From DATJFH01 sp035495815 (GTDB taxonomy: Bacteria > Acidobacteriota > Terriglobia > Bryobacterales > Bryobacteraceae), in contig DATJFH010000323.1 of NCBI GenBank assembly GCA_035495815.1, forward strand, positions 1 to 27,110: a DNA stretch of 27,110 bases, in the 5' to 3' direction. The notes below the pieces were generated by a model. That model was not told the DNA's origin and did not search any database. It saw only the letters and a list, made by a program, of their open reading frames with translations. Every line of letters starts with the position of its first letter. The stretch's first letter is position 1. Made by a program: the position numbers and the translations under genes. Below are positions 14,015 through 22,948 of this stretch, one piece after another.

Positions 14015-17000
14015 ATGACACCCCGGCTTGCCGCGCTGATGCTAGCCCTGTCCCTGGACCTGTTCGGCCAGAGCGCCTCGGCCTTCATCGAAACCATCGC
14101 CGGCGCCGCCACCTTCGACAACCGGCCGGCTCGTGAAACTCCGATTATTCAGCCGCAAGCGGTTTGGGTCCATCCCAACGGCGACCTGTACATTTCCGAC
14201 GGCAACTTCGTGGTGCGCCGCGTCCGCAACGGAGTGGCGACGATCGTGGCCGGCGGCGGTTCGGTCATTGATAACTCGCTGCCGATTCCCGCCCGCAACG
14301 CCAGCCTCGATTTCCCCAATGGGCTGGCGGGCACGGTTTCGGGCGACTTGTACATCAGCGACGTGAATCGCAATCGTGTCCAGCGCCTGAATGCCGACGG
14401 AACCCTGGTTACCGTGGTCGGCAGAGGGACCGCCGGCTACAGCGGCGACGGAGGCCGGGCGACTTTCGCCGAGTTGAACGGCCCGCGCGCGCTGGCCCTG
14501 AGCCCCTCCGGCGATCTGTTCATCGCGGATTTGAATAACGCCGTAATCCGCAAGTACAACATCGTGTCCGGCGTCATTACCACCTACGCCGGGACAGGGC
14601 AGGTGGGATACTCCGGCGATGGAGGCCCGGCTGTTCTGGCGAAGCTGGGCTCGGTGCAGGCGCTCGCGCTCGATGCAAGCGGGAACCTGTATATCTCCGA
14701 TGCCCAATATCGTGACAGCGAGCTGGTCGAGTCCAGAATCCGAAAGGTGACTCCGGCGGGCATCATCACGACCTATGCCGGCGTCGGACCGATCGGATTC
14801 AGCGGCGATGGCGGCGCCGCCGTCAGCGCACACCTGTCCCTGAGCCTCGGGCTGGCGGTGGACGCCAAGGGGAACCTGTTCATCGCCGATGCGCGCAATT
14901 CCCGCATCCGCATGGTAACGCCCGGCGGAGTGATTTCGACTTACGCCGGACAGTCGCGAACGAACAATGCCGGAATCGAGAATGTGCCGGCCACGCAGGC
15001 CTTTTTGCGCGAGCCCGCGGCGCTGGCGCTCGATTCGGCGGGCAACCTGTTCATTCCCGAGTCGTCGGGTGAGCTGGTGCGCCGCGTGGACGCGCAGACG
15101 AATACGATCACCACGGTGGCGGGCACGTCGAATCCGTTCGACGGCACGCCGGCGGCTACGGCGCCCATCAACCGGCCGACCAGCGTCACCACGGACGTCA
15201 ACGGAAACATCTACATCGCCGATGTAGGCCATTACCGCATACGCCGCATCGATGCCCGGACGGGAGTCATCTCGACCGTCGCCGGTGACGGCAAATTCGC
15301 CCAGGCGGCCGATGCCACCAAGAATTCCCTGGGCGATACACTGGCGATTTCGGCCGATCCGCTGAATCGCCTGCTGATCGCCGACCGCTACGAGGGCGTG
15401 ATCCGCAGCGTGGATCTGAATACGGCGGAGATGAAGACCCTGGTGGACCTCAACGAATATAATTCCGAGCCCACCGGCGTGGCCGGAGACGCAAACGGGA
15501 ACGTGTATATCTCCGACTGGAATACAGATCAGGTGTACCACCTCTGGCCCGACGGCAAGCTGACGGTCACGGCGGGTATCGGTTATCACGGCGCTCCGGC
15601 TTTCAGCGGCGACGGCGGCCGCGCCGATCAGGCCGATCTCAACGCGCCGAGCGGGCTGGGCTTCGACAGCAAGGGCCGGCTGCTGATCTGCGACACCGGC
15701 AACCATCGCGTGCGGATCGTGGATCTGGGGACCAACATCATCAATACTTTCGCCGGAGATGGAATCGACAACTCCGACTACGACACGTTCGCGGCGACGC
15801 TGGCCAGCCTGCGCTCGCCTGTGGCTGTGGCGCTGGACAGCGACGGATGGGTCTATATCGCCGATTCGGCGGCGCACCAGATTCGTGTGGTGACCACGGA
15901 AGGCCTGATCTTCACAGCGGGCGGCGGAAACGGCAGCGGCTTCGGTGGCGATGGCGGCCCGGCGATCCTGTCGCTGCTCGACACGCCCCTCGGCGTGGCC
16001 GCAAACGGTATCGACATCTACATCTCCGATTCGTTCAACTACCGCATCCGGCACGTGTTTTATCGCGCGGTCAATAACCCGCTGGTGGTGGATCCACAGA
16101 AGCTGACTTTTCGCGCCACGCGCGGCGGAGCGGACCCGTCTGCGCAGCTGCTGGCCGTGAACAGCACCTACGTGGGGCTGAATCTGGATTACACCGTGGA
16201 CGATTCGAGCACGGACTGGCTTTACGCCTGTACCGGCACGGTAGGCACGGACTGCTATCACGGCCGCACGCCGGACCTGGTAGGCGTGGCCGTCGATCCG
16301 GCGGGCCTGGCGGAAGGAACCCACACCGGCACGCTCGTCATCGCCTCCAGCGAATCGCCCACATTGAGAATCCCGGTGGAGTTCATTATCGATCCGCCCA
16401 ACGTGGTGAGCTCGGTGACCCTCTCGCCGGATCTGCTGAAATTGAGCTCTCCGCCGAATACGGCGACGGTAAGGCAGGTGTCGGTCAGCGCGGGAAGGAC
16501 ACCGCTCCGCTGGACGCTGCGTCGGCAGACCGAGAGCCCGTGGCTGAGGTTCAGCGCCACGTCGGGGACCACTCCGGCTGCCGTCGACGTCACCGTGGAT
16601 TCGACCGGGCTGCGTCCGGGCGCCTACTCGGCGCTCTCTTATTTCGATGTGGCCGGCGGCGCCACGACGCTGTTCATCGCCACCCTAACCGTGACGGATA
16701 CCAAAGCGACCATGCTGGTCGATCGCGACAGCCTGCTGTTCGAAGCGGTGGAAGGCACCACCAGCGTGCCCTCGCAGCCGGTTCGTATCTACAATCCGGG
16801 CGGCGCCCCGCTGAGCTGGCTGCTGACGATACCGCCGGTGGACGATCAGCGGCGCAGCGTGAACTGGGTACGGGCTTCTTCTTCCCGCGACACGGTGCAG
16901 CCGAACGGGGCGCCTTCGCAGCTGCGGATCGCAGTGGATCCTTCGGGCCTCCGCGCGGGCTCTTATACCGTGCCCGTCGTGCTCAGCGCGGTGGGCGCGT

Positions 17001-18307
17001 CCGGGGCGCCGCAGGTGATCGGCGTGCGCCTGCGTGTTCTTCCGGCCGGCACTCCGGCGCGTGCCGTGTTCGACAATACGGCTCTTCTGTTCGTCGGCTC
17101 GCCCGGTGGAAAACTCGGGGAGCAGACATTGGAACTGGCCAGCACGGGAGGCGCCCTGTCGTTTTCGAGCATCATCAGCACCGACGGCGGCGGGCAGTGG
17201 CTCAGCGTGAGCCCGTCGGCGGGTCTGGTGCTCTCTTCATCGCAGCACTCTACCTTGAAGTTCCAGATCGTCAACACTGCTCTCAGCCCCGGCGTCTACA
17301 CCGGCGCCGTGAAGTACTCGTTCAGTGACGGCTCGGTGCGGCAGGTGAATGTGGCCCTGATTCTGCGGGACGGGGCGGGGTCTGCCGATCCCAAGGGAAG
17401 GTCGGCCGGATGCGAGCCGACCCGGCAGGTGCTGGTGGTGCCCACCCTGTCGGACAACTTTGCTTTAAACGTGGGCTGGCCGATTCCGGTGCAGGCGCAG
17501 GTCTTCGACGACTGCGGAGCGCCGTCGGCGACAAGCACGGTCAACGTGACGTTCGACAATGGCGATCCGGTGCTGGTGCTGCGAAACCTCACGGGCGGGC
17601 AATACGCCGCCACCTGGACGCCCAATCGCACCGGATCCGGCGCGGTCTCCCTGCTCATGCAGGCGCTGCGGCCCGGCATGTTCAAGGGCGAATGGAAATC
17701 GGTGGGTCGGCTCTCGAAAGAGGCGGCCACACCGCCGATCCTGTCCACGGGAGGCGTGCTGAACGCGGCAAGCCGTGTGAACACGTCGCTGCTGGCGCCC
17801 GGCGGACGGGTCGTGCTGCAGGGCGCGAACTTCCCGGAGACCGCCGCGGACGTTGCCGTGCTGATCGGCGGCCAGAGCGCCAAGGTGGTTTCGAGCACGG
17901 CAAATGAGATCCAGGTGGTGGCCCCCGCGCAACTTGAAGGGCTCACCCAGACTTATGTGGTGGTCAACGCGCGCGGGTTCACGACGTCGCCGCAGACGGT
18001 ATCGGTCGCGCCTGCCGACCCGGGGCTGTATCCCCTTGCGGCGGGCGCCGCGGCCGCGTCGGGCGCGTCGATAACGGTATCCGCCACCGGCTTGGGGGCC
18101 GTGGACGCGACCGGTAGCGTGGTCGAGAAGCCGACCGCGAAACTGGGGAGCCTCAATGCCGTAGTGACGTCGGCCACACTGGCGGCGGGCGCGGACGGGA
18201 TGTACCAGATCCGCATCACGATTCCCGCGGGCGCGAGCGGAGCCATGCCCCTAGCCGTGACGCAGGGCGCGATTACGAGCAACCAGATCATGGTCGAAGT
18301 GCGGTAG
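14015..18307 (+). CDS. Giant secreted NHL-repeat protein with BACON-like domains and TIGR03437 C-terminus
   Basis: This 1430-residue protein has a signal peptide (1-23, ending QSASA). Residues about 25-685 are NHL-type beta-propeller repeats, recognised by recurring GNLYISDxxNxRIRxV strands and loops such as GYSGDGGRA, GYSGDGGPA, GFSGDGGAA and GFGGDGGPA. More than ten blades suggest two propellers. Four BACON/Ig-like modules follow (about 687-1120), each ending in a VDPxGLxxGxYTGxL-like segment. After a Cys-containing Ig-like stretch, the TIGR03437-type domain starts near 1245 (GGVLNAASRVNTSLLAPG). It is likely a surface or secreted adhesion/binding protein; no catalytic motif is seen. It begins 6 bp after galT without a Shine-Dalgarno sequence. 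Confidence 0.9.
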   Translation: MTPRLAALMLALSLDLFGQSASAFIETIAGAATFDNRPARETPIIQPQAVWVHPNGDLYISDGNFVVRRVRNGVATIVAGGGSVIDNSLPIPARNASLDFPNGLAGTVSGDLYISDVNRNRVQRLNADGTLVTVVGRGTAGYSGDGGRATFAELNGPRALALSPSGDLFIADLNNAVIRKYNIVSGVITTYAGTGQVGYSGDGGPAVLAKLGSVQALALDASGNLYISDAQYRDSELVESRIRKVTPAGIITTYAGVGPIGFSGDGGAAVSAHLSLSLGLAVDAKGNLFIADARNSRIRMVTPGGVISTYAGQSRTNNAGIENVPATQAFLREPAALALDSAGNLFIPESSGELVRRVDAQTNTITTVAGTSNPFDGTPAATAPINRPTSVTTDVNGNIYIADVGHYRIRRIDARTGVISTVAGDGKFAQAADATKNSLGDTLAISADPLNRLLIADRYEGVIRSVDLNTAEMKTLVDLNEYNSEPTGVAGDANGNVYISDWNTDQVYHLWPDGKLTVTAGIGYHGAPAFSGDGGRADQADLNAPSGLGFDSKGRLLICDTGNHRVRIVDLGTNIINTFAGDGIDNSDYDTFAATLASLRSPVAVALDSDGWVYIADSAAHQIRVVTTEGLIFTAGGGNGSGFGGDGGPAILSLLDTPLGVAANGIDIYISDSFNYRIRHVFYRAVNNPLVVDPQKLTFRATRGGADPSAQLLAVNSTYVGLNLDYTVDDSSTDWLYACTGTVGTDCYHGRTPDLVGVAVDPAGLAEGTHTGTLVIASSESPTLRIPVEFIIDPPNVVSSVTLSPDLLKLSSPPNTATVRQVSVSAGRTPLRWTLRRQTESPWLRFSATSGTTPAAVDVTVDSTGLRPGAYSALSYFDVAGGATTLFIATLTVTDTKATMLVDRDSLLFEAVEGTTSVPSQPVRIYNPGGAPLSWLLTIPPVDDQRRSVNWVRASSSRDTVQPNGAPSQLRIAVDPSGLRAGSYTVPVVLSAVGASGAPQVIGVRLRVLPAGTPARAVFDNTALLFVGSPGGKLGEQTLELASTGGALSFSSIISTDGGGQWLSVSPSAGLVLSSSQHSTLKFQIVNTALSPGVYTGAVKYSFSDGSVRQVNVALILRDGAGSADPKGRSAGCEPTRQVLVVPTLSDNFALNVGWPIPVQAQVFDDCGAPSATSTVNVTFDNGDPVLVLRNLTGGQYAATWTPNRTGSGAVSLLMQALRPGMFKGEWKSVGRLSKEAATPPILSTGGVLNAASRVNTSLLAPGGRVVLQGANFPETAADVAVLIGGQSAKVVSSTANEIQVVAPAQLEGLTQTYVVVNARGFTTSPQTVSVAPADPGLYPLAAGAAAASGASITVSATGLGAVDATGSVVEKPTAKLGSLNAVVTSATLAAGADGMYQIRITIPAGASGAMPLAVTQGAITSNQIMVEVR

Positions 18308-18314
18308 ACCGTAC

Positions 18315-18404
18315 GGGCGGAAACGCCTGCCCTGCCCGGGTGCGTCACACGCGCTGGAATCATTTCGCTCCAGTGCGTAATCCGGCAGGCGAAAACTCCC
18401 GCCC
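18315..18404. repeat. Nested inverted repeat between convergent genes
   Basis: Outer arms: GGGCGG-AAA-CGCCTGCC (18315-18331) against GGCAGGCG-AAAACT-x-CCGCCC (18384-18404), giving 8 and 6 pairs around an A-rich internal loop. Inner hairpin: ACGCGCTGGA (18349-18358) against TCCAGTGCGT (18369-18378), 10 pairs with one G-U and a 10-nt loop. It lies in the 175-bp gap where the NHL gene (+) and the oxidoreductase gene (-) converge. It may be a bidirectional, U-tract-free terminator or a dispersed repeat. Confidence 0.55.
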
Positions 18405-18482
18405 ACCCTGTCTTTGGCCTCAAAGCTCGGTTGACGCAGCTGCGCCGAGACGCCGTCCGTGCACCTGGATTCGATCCGCCGG

Positions 18483-21400
18483 CTAGCCGAGCACCGGCAT
18501 GGGAGCAGGCGACATCTGAGATAGCTTCCCGGCGGCGGTTGCCTTTACGCGGGCCACGCTCTCGCTCTTGATGGTTTCGTAGCCGCGGATCTGGTCGGGC
18601 AGGGCGGCGATCTCGAGGGCTATGGGAAGATTCTCCGGCGTCAGCTTTTCCAGACACTGCTCGATCAGGTCGCGGTACCAGACGATCAGCTCGCGTTCTT
18701 CGCGCCGAACCCTGGCATAGCCGAAGACGTCGAACGGCGTCCCCCGAAGTAATTTCATCCTTGCCAGGACACGCAGCGGGCCGCCGAACCACTGGCCGGC
18801 TTTCCACTTCTGCTTCCAGCCGAGCGAGCGCAGCATTGGCGGATGCAGGTTGTAGCCGATCGACTCGACCTGCTCCCACATCTCTCCCAGCTCCTGCTCG
18901 AAAGTCCGCTTCGTCAGCAGGCGCGCGACTTCGTACTCGTCTTTGTACGCCATCAGCTTGTACAGGTAACGCGCGACCGGCTCTTCGAGCTCCGGAGCTT
19001 TGGCGGCGACCCGGCGGACGAACTGCGAATACTGATCGGCATAGGCCTCGCTTTGATACTCGCGCAGCTCGCGTGCCCGGTGTGCGGCCGTCGGCAGCCG
19101 CTGCTCCCTTGGTTTGGGCGGCGAGATAACCTCTTCGACCGAGCGTGCGTCGTGATAATACTTCCGGCCCCAGAGGAACGCCGCCAGATTTCGATTCGCT
19201 TCCACGCCGTTCAGCCGGATGGCCTCCTCGATAGCCTCGAGCGAGAGCGGAATGTGCCCGCCCTGATAAGCGACGCCCAGCAGGAAGACATTCACCGCGA
19301 GGTGGCTGGCGAACAGGCCTTCGGCGATGCGCGTCGCGTCGACGAAGATGTTGCGCGAACGGTCGGTGTAGGTGTTGATGATATCCACCGCCCGCCCCGG
19401 TGCGGCCGCCTGGACTTTGCCGCGAATGGCGTCGCCCGTGGGGATCTCGGCCGTGTTGACGACGGCCACTGTTCGCGAGGGATGGCAGCGCTTGAGATTG
19501 TCGGCGCCGTTCGCGCCCAACAGGTCGAAGCCCAGCAGCAGGTCGGCGTTGCCGTATCCGATCTTCGACGCCGTCTCGATGGGCCGCTCGCTCAGGATGA
19601 CGCTCGACACCACGGCCCCGCCCTTCTGGGCAACGCCGGTCTGATCGAGTGTGACGACCGAAAGGCCGTCGATCCAGGCCGCGGTGGCCAGCAGCGCGTT
19701 CAGCGTAACCACGCCCGCTCCACCGATGCCCGGGCCGAGAATGGCGTAGTATTCGCCGACCTGCGCTTTCCGCATCGGCGGCGGGACATCCGCCGCCGGC
19801 AGCTGCGGCAGCGGACGGCGCTTGAGACCCGTGCCGGGCTTCAGCTTCACGGTGACGAACGACGGGCAATCGCCGAGCGCGCAGGAGTAGTCCTTGTTGC
19901 AGGACGACTGGTGGATGCGGGTCTTCGGGCCGAACTCGGTCTGGACCGGGTACAGGCTCATGCAGTTCGACTGTCGGACGCAATCCCCGCAGCCTTCGCA
20001 GACCTCTTCGTTGATGACGAGCCGCACGGTAGGCTCTTCGGCGATCCCTCTTGACCGCTCGCGGCGTTTCTCGGCGGCGCACTGCTGATCGTAAATGATC
20101 ACCGTGACGCCGCCGACCTGCTCCAGCGCGCGGAGGACATCCGGCAGGTCGTCCCGGCCGCGCAGTTCGGCGTTGCCCGCCAGGGTGACGTCGCCGGTCC
20201 GGTATTTCTCCAGGTCGTCGGTGAGCACGACTGTCTTCTTCACGCCTTCGGCTTCGAGCTTGCGGGTGAGGTCGGGAATGGGGAGCGCGCCGGCCGCGTC
20301 CTGACCACCGGTCATGGCGACAGTGCCGTTGTACAGGATCTTGTAGGTGATATCGACGCCGGCGGCAATGCAGGCCTGGACCGCAAGCTGTCCGGAGTGG
20401 AAGTAGGTGCCGTCGCCGATATTCTGGAAAATATGGCGCCGCTCGACGAACGGCTCCATCCCGATCCACGGCGCGCCTTCGCCTCCCATGTGAGTCAGGA
20501 AGGCGTAGGCGCGGCCGGAGTGGGGGAGGAGGGCGGCCATGGCGTGGCAGCCGATACCGCCGCCGGCAACCTGGCCTTCCAGCAGAACGGTCGAACGATT
20601 GTGAGGGCAGCCGGAGCAGAAGTTCGGATGGCGAGGCGCGGCCATCTCCTTGCGGCGTCCTTCGATCTCGGCAATGACCGCGAGCCGGCGCTCGATCTGC
20701 GCCAGCGCCGGCTTGCCGGCCAGGGGATCGGCCAGGAGCCGGGCCAAGGTCTTGACCATGTCCTCCGGATCGAGCTCGGCCTCGCTGCGAAGCAGGAGCC
20801 CTCCGGCGGCGTCCTGCTTGCCGACGATCGCCGGGCGCCGCGCCAGGTTGTAGAGGACGTCCCGGAGCTGCAGCTCGAGGAAGCTGCGTTTTTCTTCGAT
20901 TACGAGGATCGTTTCCAAACCTTCGGCGAACTCCCTGCAGAATTGCGGCTCGAGCGGGAAGGTCATGCCGAACTTGGCGATGCGGATTCCGAGCGCGTCC
21001 AGATCCTCCCGCCGGATGCCCATGTCGCGGAGAGCCTGCTGCAGATCGTAATAGGGCTTTCCGGCGGTCGCGATGCCGAGCCAGCCGTCGCGCGCGCCGT
21101 ACATGCGGTTCACCTTGTTCAGCCGTGCGAACTCGCGGGCCGCTTCGAGGCGTCGGTGATTCACTTCGCTCTCGAGGATGAGAGTGAACGGGACCAGCAG
21201 GCGCGGGTCGTGAGCCTTTTCGTAGCCCTCCGGAATGCGAATGTCGAGGCGAGCCGGATCCACCTCCGCCGTGCCGCCCGCGTCGCACACGTTGGTGACC
21301 ATCTTCATGGACGACCAGGCGCCGCAGAAGCGGGAGAGCGCGATGGCCTGGAGTCCATAGTCGAGGATCTCCTGGATGTTCCCGGGATAGAACAGCGGCA

Positions 21401-21887
21401 TCCCCACGTTATAGAAGCTGAAGTCGCTTTGATGCGGGATGGTGGAGCTTTTGGAGATGTGATCGTCGCCGCCGAGCGCCAGCGCCGCGCAGTTGCGGCC
21501 GGTGCCGGCGATGTTGGCGTGCCGGAAGATGTCGCCGGAGCGATCGACGCCCGGTCCCTTGCCGTACCAGATGCCGACCACGCCGTCGTACTTCGATTCT
21601 CCCAGCACGTGGAGGATCTGGCTGCCGAATACCGAGGTGGCTGCGATGTCCTCGTTGACCCCCGGATTGAAGTGGATCCGATGCTCTTCGAGCAGCCGCC
21701 TGGCGCGCGAGAGCGCCAGGTCGTACGTCCCGAGCGGCGAGCCTTCGTAGCCGGAGATAAAAGTGGCTGTGTTGAGATTGGCCAGCCGGTCCCGGCGCAT
21801 CTGGTCCATGGGAAGACGCACCAGCGCCTGCATTCCGGTGAGATAGACAGACCCGCTCTGCTGCGTGTATTTATCGTCGAGTTTCAT
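18483..21887 (-). CDS. Indolepyruvate ferredoxin oxidoreductase, fused single-chain form
   Basis: This 1134-residue thiamine-diphosphate iron-sulfur enzyme oxidatively decarboxylates aryl pyruvates, or a related 2-oxoacid, to acyl-CoA while reducing ferredoxin. The N-terminal part is pyrimidine-domain-like (SGYEGSPLGTYD near 45-56, GVNEDIAATSVFGSQ). The TPP motif runs from GDGTYFHSG (491-499) to YNGTVAMTGG (519-528). A ferredoxin-like cluster site follows, with CEGCGDC (630-636), NC (642) and later CNKDYSCALGDC. The C-terminal third, from YYAILGPGIGGAG, is the gamma/IorB-like domain. The length and order match the large fused IOR found in aerobic proteobacteria and acidobacteria. The ATG at 21887 is preceded by a sigma70-type promoter with a leader of about 60 nt. 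It may serve aromatic or branched amino-acid breakdown. Confidence 0.92.
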   Translation of the reverse strand: MKLDDKYTQQSGSVYLTGMQALVRLPMDQMRRDRLANLNTATFISGYEGSPLGTYDLALSRARRLLEEHRIHFNPGVNEDIAATSVFGSQILHVLGESKYDGVVGIWYGKGPGVDRSGDIFRHANIAGTGRNCAALALGGDDHISKSSTIPHQSDFSFYNVGMPLFYPGNIQEILDYGLQAIALSRFCGAWSSMKMVTNVCDAGGTAEVDPARLDIRIPEGYEKAHDPRLLVPFTLILESEVNHRRLEAAREFARLNKVNRMYGARDGWLGIATAGKPYYDLQQALRDMGIRREDLDALGIRIAKFGMTFPLEPQFCREFAEGLETILVIEEKRSFLELQLRDVLYNLARRPAIVGKQDAAGGLLLRSEAELDPEDMVKTLARLLADPLAGKPALAQIERRLAVIAEIEGRRKEMAAPRHPNFCSGCPHNRSTVLLEGQVAGGGIGCHAMAALLPHSGRAYAFLTHMGGEGAPWIGMEPFVERRHIFQNIGDGTYFHSGQLAVQACIAAGVDITYKILYNGTVAMTGGQDAAGALPIPDLTRKLEAEGVKKTVVLTDDLEKYRTGDVTLAGNAELRGRDDLPDVLRALEQVGGVTVIIYDQQCAAEKRRERSRGIAEEPTVRLVINEEVCEGCGDCVRQSNCMSLYPVQTEFGPKTRIHQSSCNKDYSCALGDCPSFVTVKLKPGTGLKRRPLPQLPAADVPPPMRKAQVGEYYAILGPGIGGAGVVTLNALLATAAWIDGLSVVTLDQTGVAQKGGAVVSSVILSERPIETASKIGYGNADLLLGFDLLGANGADNLKRCHPSRTVAVVNTAEIPTGDAIRGKVQAAAPGRAVDIINTYTDRSRNIFVDATRIAEGLFASHLAVNVFLLGVAYQGGHIPLSLEAIEEAIRLNGVEANRNLAAFLWGRKYYHDARSVEEVISPPKPREQRLPTAAHRARELREYQSEAYADQYSQFVRRVAAKAPELEEPVARYLYKLMAYKDEYEVARLLTKRTFEQELGEMWEQVESIGYNLHPPMLRSLGWKQKWKAGQWFGGPLRVLARMKLLRGTPFDVFGYARVRREERELIVWYRDLIEQCLEKLTPENLPIALEIAALPDQIRGYETIKSESVARVKATAAGKLSQMSPAPMPVLG

Positions 21888-21955
21888 CTGGCCTGGCGGA
21901 GAGTCGCCGCGTCAACTGCCCAACGTTTGATGATCTCATAGCCCCTGTCTCCGGG

Positions 21956-21985
21956 AGTATAGCGGCGTCGCCCCGCTTCATTCAA
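21956..21985 (-). promoter_or_regulatory. Sigma70-type promoter of the oxidoreductase gene
   Basis: On the minus strand TTGAAT (21985-21980), an 18-nt spacer and TATACT (21961-21956) precede the gene. They match four of six and five of six consensus bases. Transcription would start near 21949, about 60 nt before ATG 21887. Confidence 0.55.
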
Positions 21986-22114
21986 CCGGCATGCTACGCG
22001 AGCGCGCCAGACGCAGGCTAGCGAGAGTCGGATCGATGCACGGCGGTGCGATTCCCTGCCCTATTTCGTAACATATCAGGACATGGGTACCCTCGCTCGA
22101 GGTTCGTTTCACAG

Positions 22115-22948
22115 ATGAAGATCCGGAAGGCAGTGATCACCGCGGCGGGTCGAAACCAGCGGGCGTTGCCGCTGCAGACACTGATCGATCGCGACGGCTC
22201 TGAAAAGTCCGTCCTGCGCATCATTCTGGAAGAGGCGCTGACAGCCAACGTGGAGGAGATCGGTCTGGTCATCGCGCCATCCGACGAAGCGGCTTACGCG
22301 CGGGCGGCCGGGGAACGCGTGGGGATGATACGGTTCGTGCACCAGGCTTCGCCTGACGGGTACGGGCATGCGCTGTACTGCGCGCGGGATTTCGTGCAGA
22401 AAGATCCGTTTCTGCACCTGGTCGGGGATCACCTCTACGTCAGCGCCGACGGCGAGAGCAGCGCGCAGCGGCTGGTGCGCGCCGCCGAAGCGCAGTCCTG
22501 CGCCGTCTCGGCCGTGCAGGCGACTCGGGAGAACGTGCTCCATCACTACGGAGCAGTCGGCGGGCGGCGGGCGCCGGGCGACCAGGCGCTTTATCGCGTC
22601 GAAACGGTGATCGAGAAGCCGACACCGACCGAGGCCGAACAGAAGCTCATCGTGCCCGGGATGCGCGCCGGTTACTACCTGTGCTTTTTCGGCATGCACG
22701 CGCTCACGCCCACCATCATGGACATTCTGGGACGGAGGCTCGAAAGCGAGGCTTCGGCCTCTTTCTCCGGCGCGCTGGCGGAGCTGGCGCGGCACGAGCA
22801 GTACCTGGCGCTGGACACCCCTGACCGGCGCTACGACGTGGGTGTCAAGTACGGGCTGCTGCGGGCACAGCTGGCGCTGGCATTGAGCGGGCGCGACCGC
22901 GCGGAAGTGCTGTCGCAGCTTCTCGAGACGCTGGCGGCGCGCGCATGA
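22115..22948 (+). CDS. UTP-sugar nucleotidyltransferase (GalU-like), variant glycine loop
   Basis: This 277-residue protein has the nucleotidyltransferase fold of bacterial UDP-glucose pyrophosphorylases. Supporting motifs are KAVITAAG at the N-terminus, FVHQASPDGYGHALYCA (75-91; compare QxxPxGxGHA of GalU) and HLVGDHLY (101-108; the LGDD position). The usual GxGTR loop and PKE lysine are replaced by AAGRNQRALPLQTLIDRDG, so catalysis may be altered. ATG 22115 starts the homology, with GAGG 13 nt upstream; a longer frame begins at 22046. The stop overlaps the next start as ATGA, so it is translationally coupled to the kinase/pyrophosphorylase fusion. It probably supplies an activated sugar for that partner or pathway; which sugar is unknown. 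Confidence 0.82.
   Translation: MKIRKAVITAAGRNQRALPLQTLIDRDGSEKSVLRIILEEALTANVEEIGLVIAPSDEAAYARAAGERVGMIRFVHQASPDGYGHALYCARDFVQKDPFLHLVGDHLYVSADGESSAQRLVRAAEAQSCAVSAVQATRENVLHHYGAVGGRRAPGDQALYRVETVIEKPTPTEAEQKLIVPGMRAGYYLCFFGMHALTPTIMDILGRRLESEASASFSGALAELARHEQYLALDTPDRRYDVGVKYGLLRAQLALALSGRDRAEVLSQLLETLAARA

Noticed and set aside
14042..16324. A 760-residue frame antisense to the NHL gene
   Set aside because: It is a GC-driven mirror of the repetitive propeller codons, with no start signal, signal peptide or recognisable motif.
18465..18490. A TTCGA-containing segment that looks like a tRNA T-arm
   Set aside because: Bases flanking the supposed T-loop do not pair as a 5-bp stem and no anticodon arm or acceptor stem can be drawn; not a tRNA-Sec or other tRNA.
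17953..21288. A 1111-residue open frame on the minus strand
   Set aside because: It is an out-of-frame shadow of the oxidoreductase gene with Arg/Gly/Pro-rich sequence and no domain; the other frame has complete enzyme motifs.
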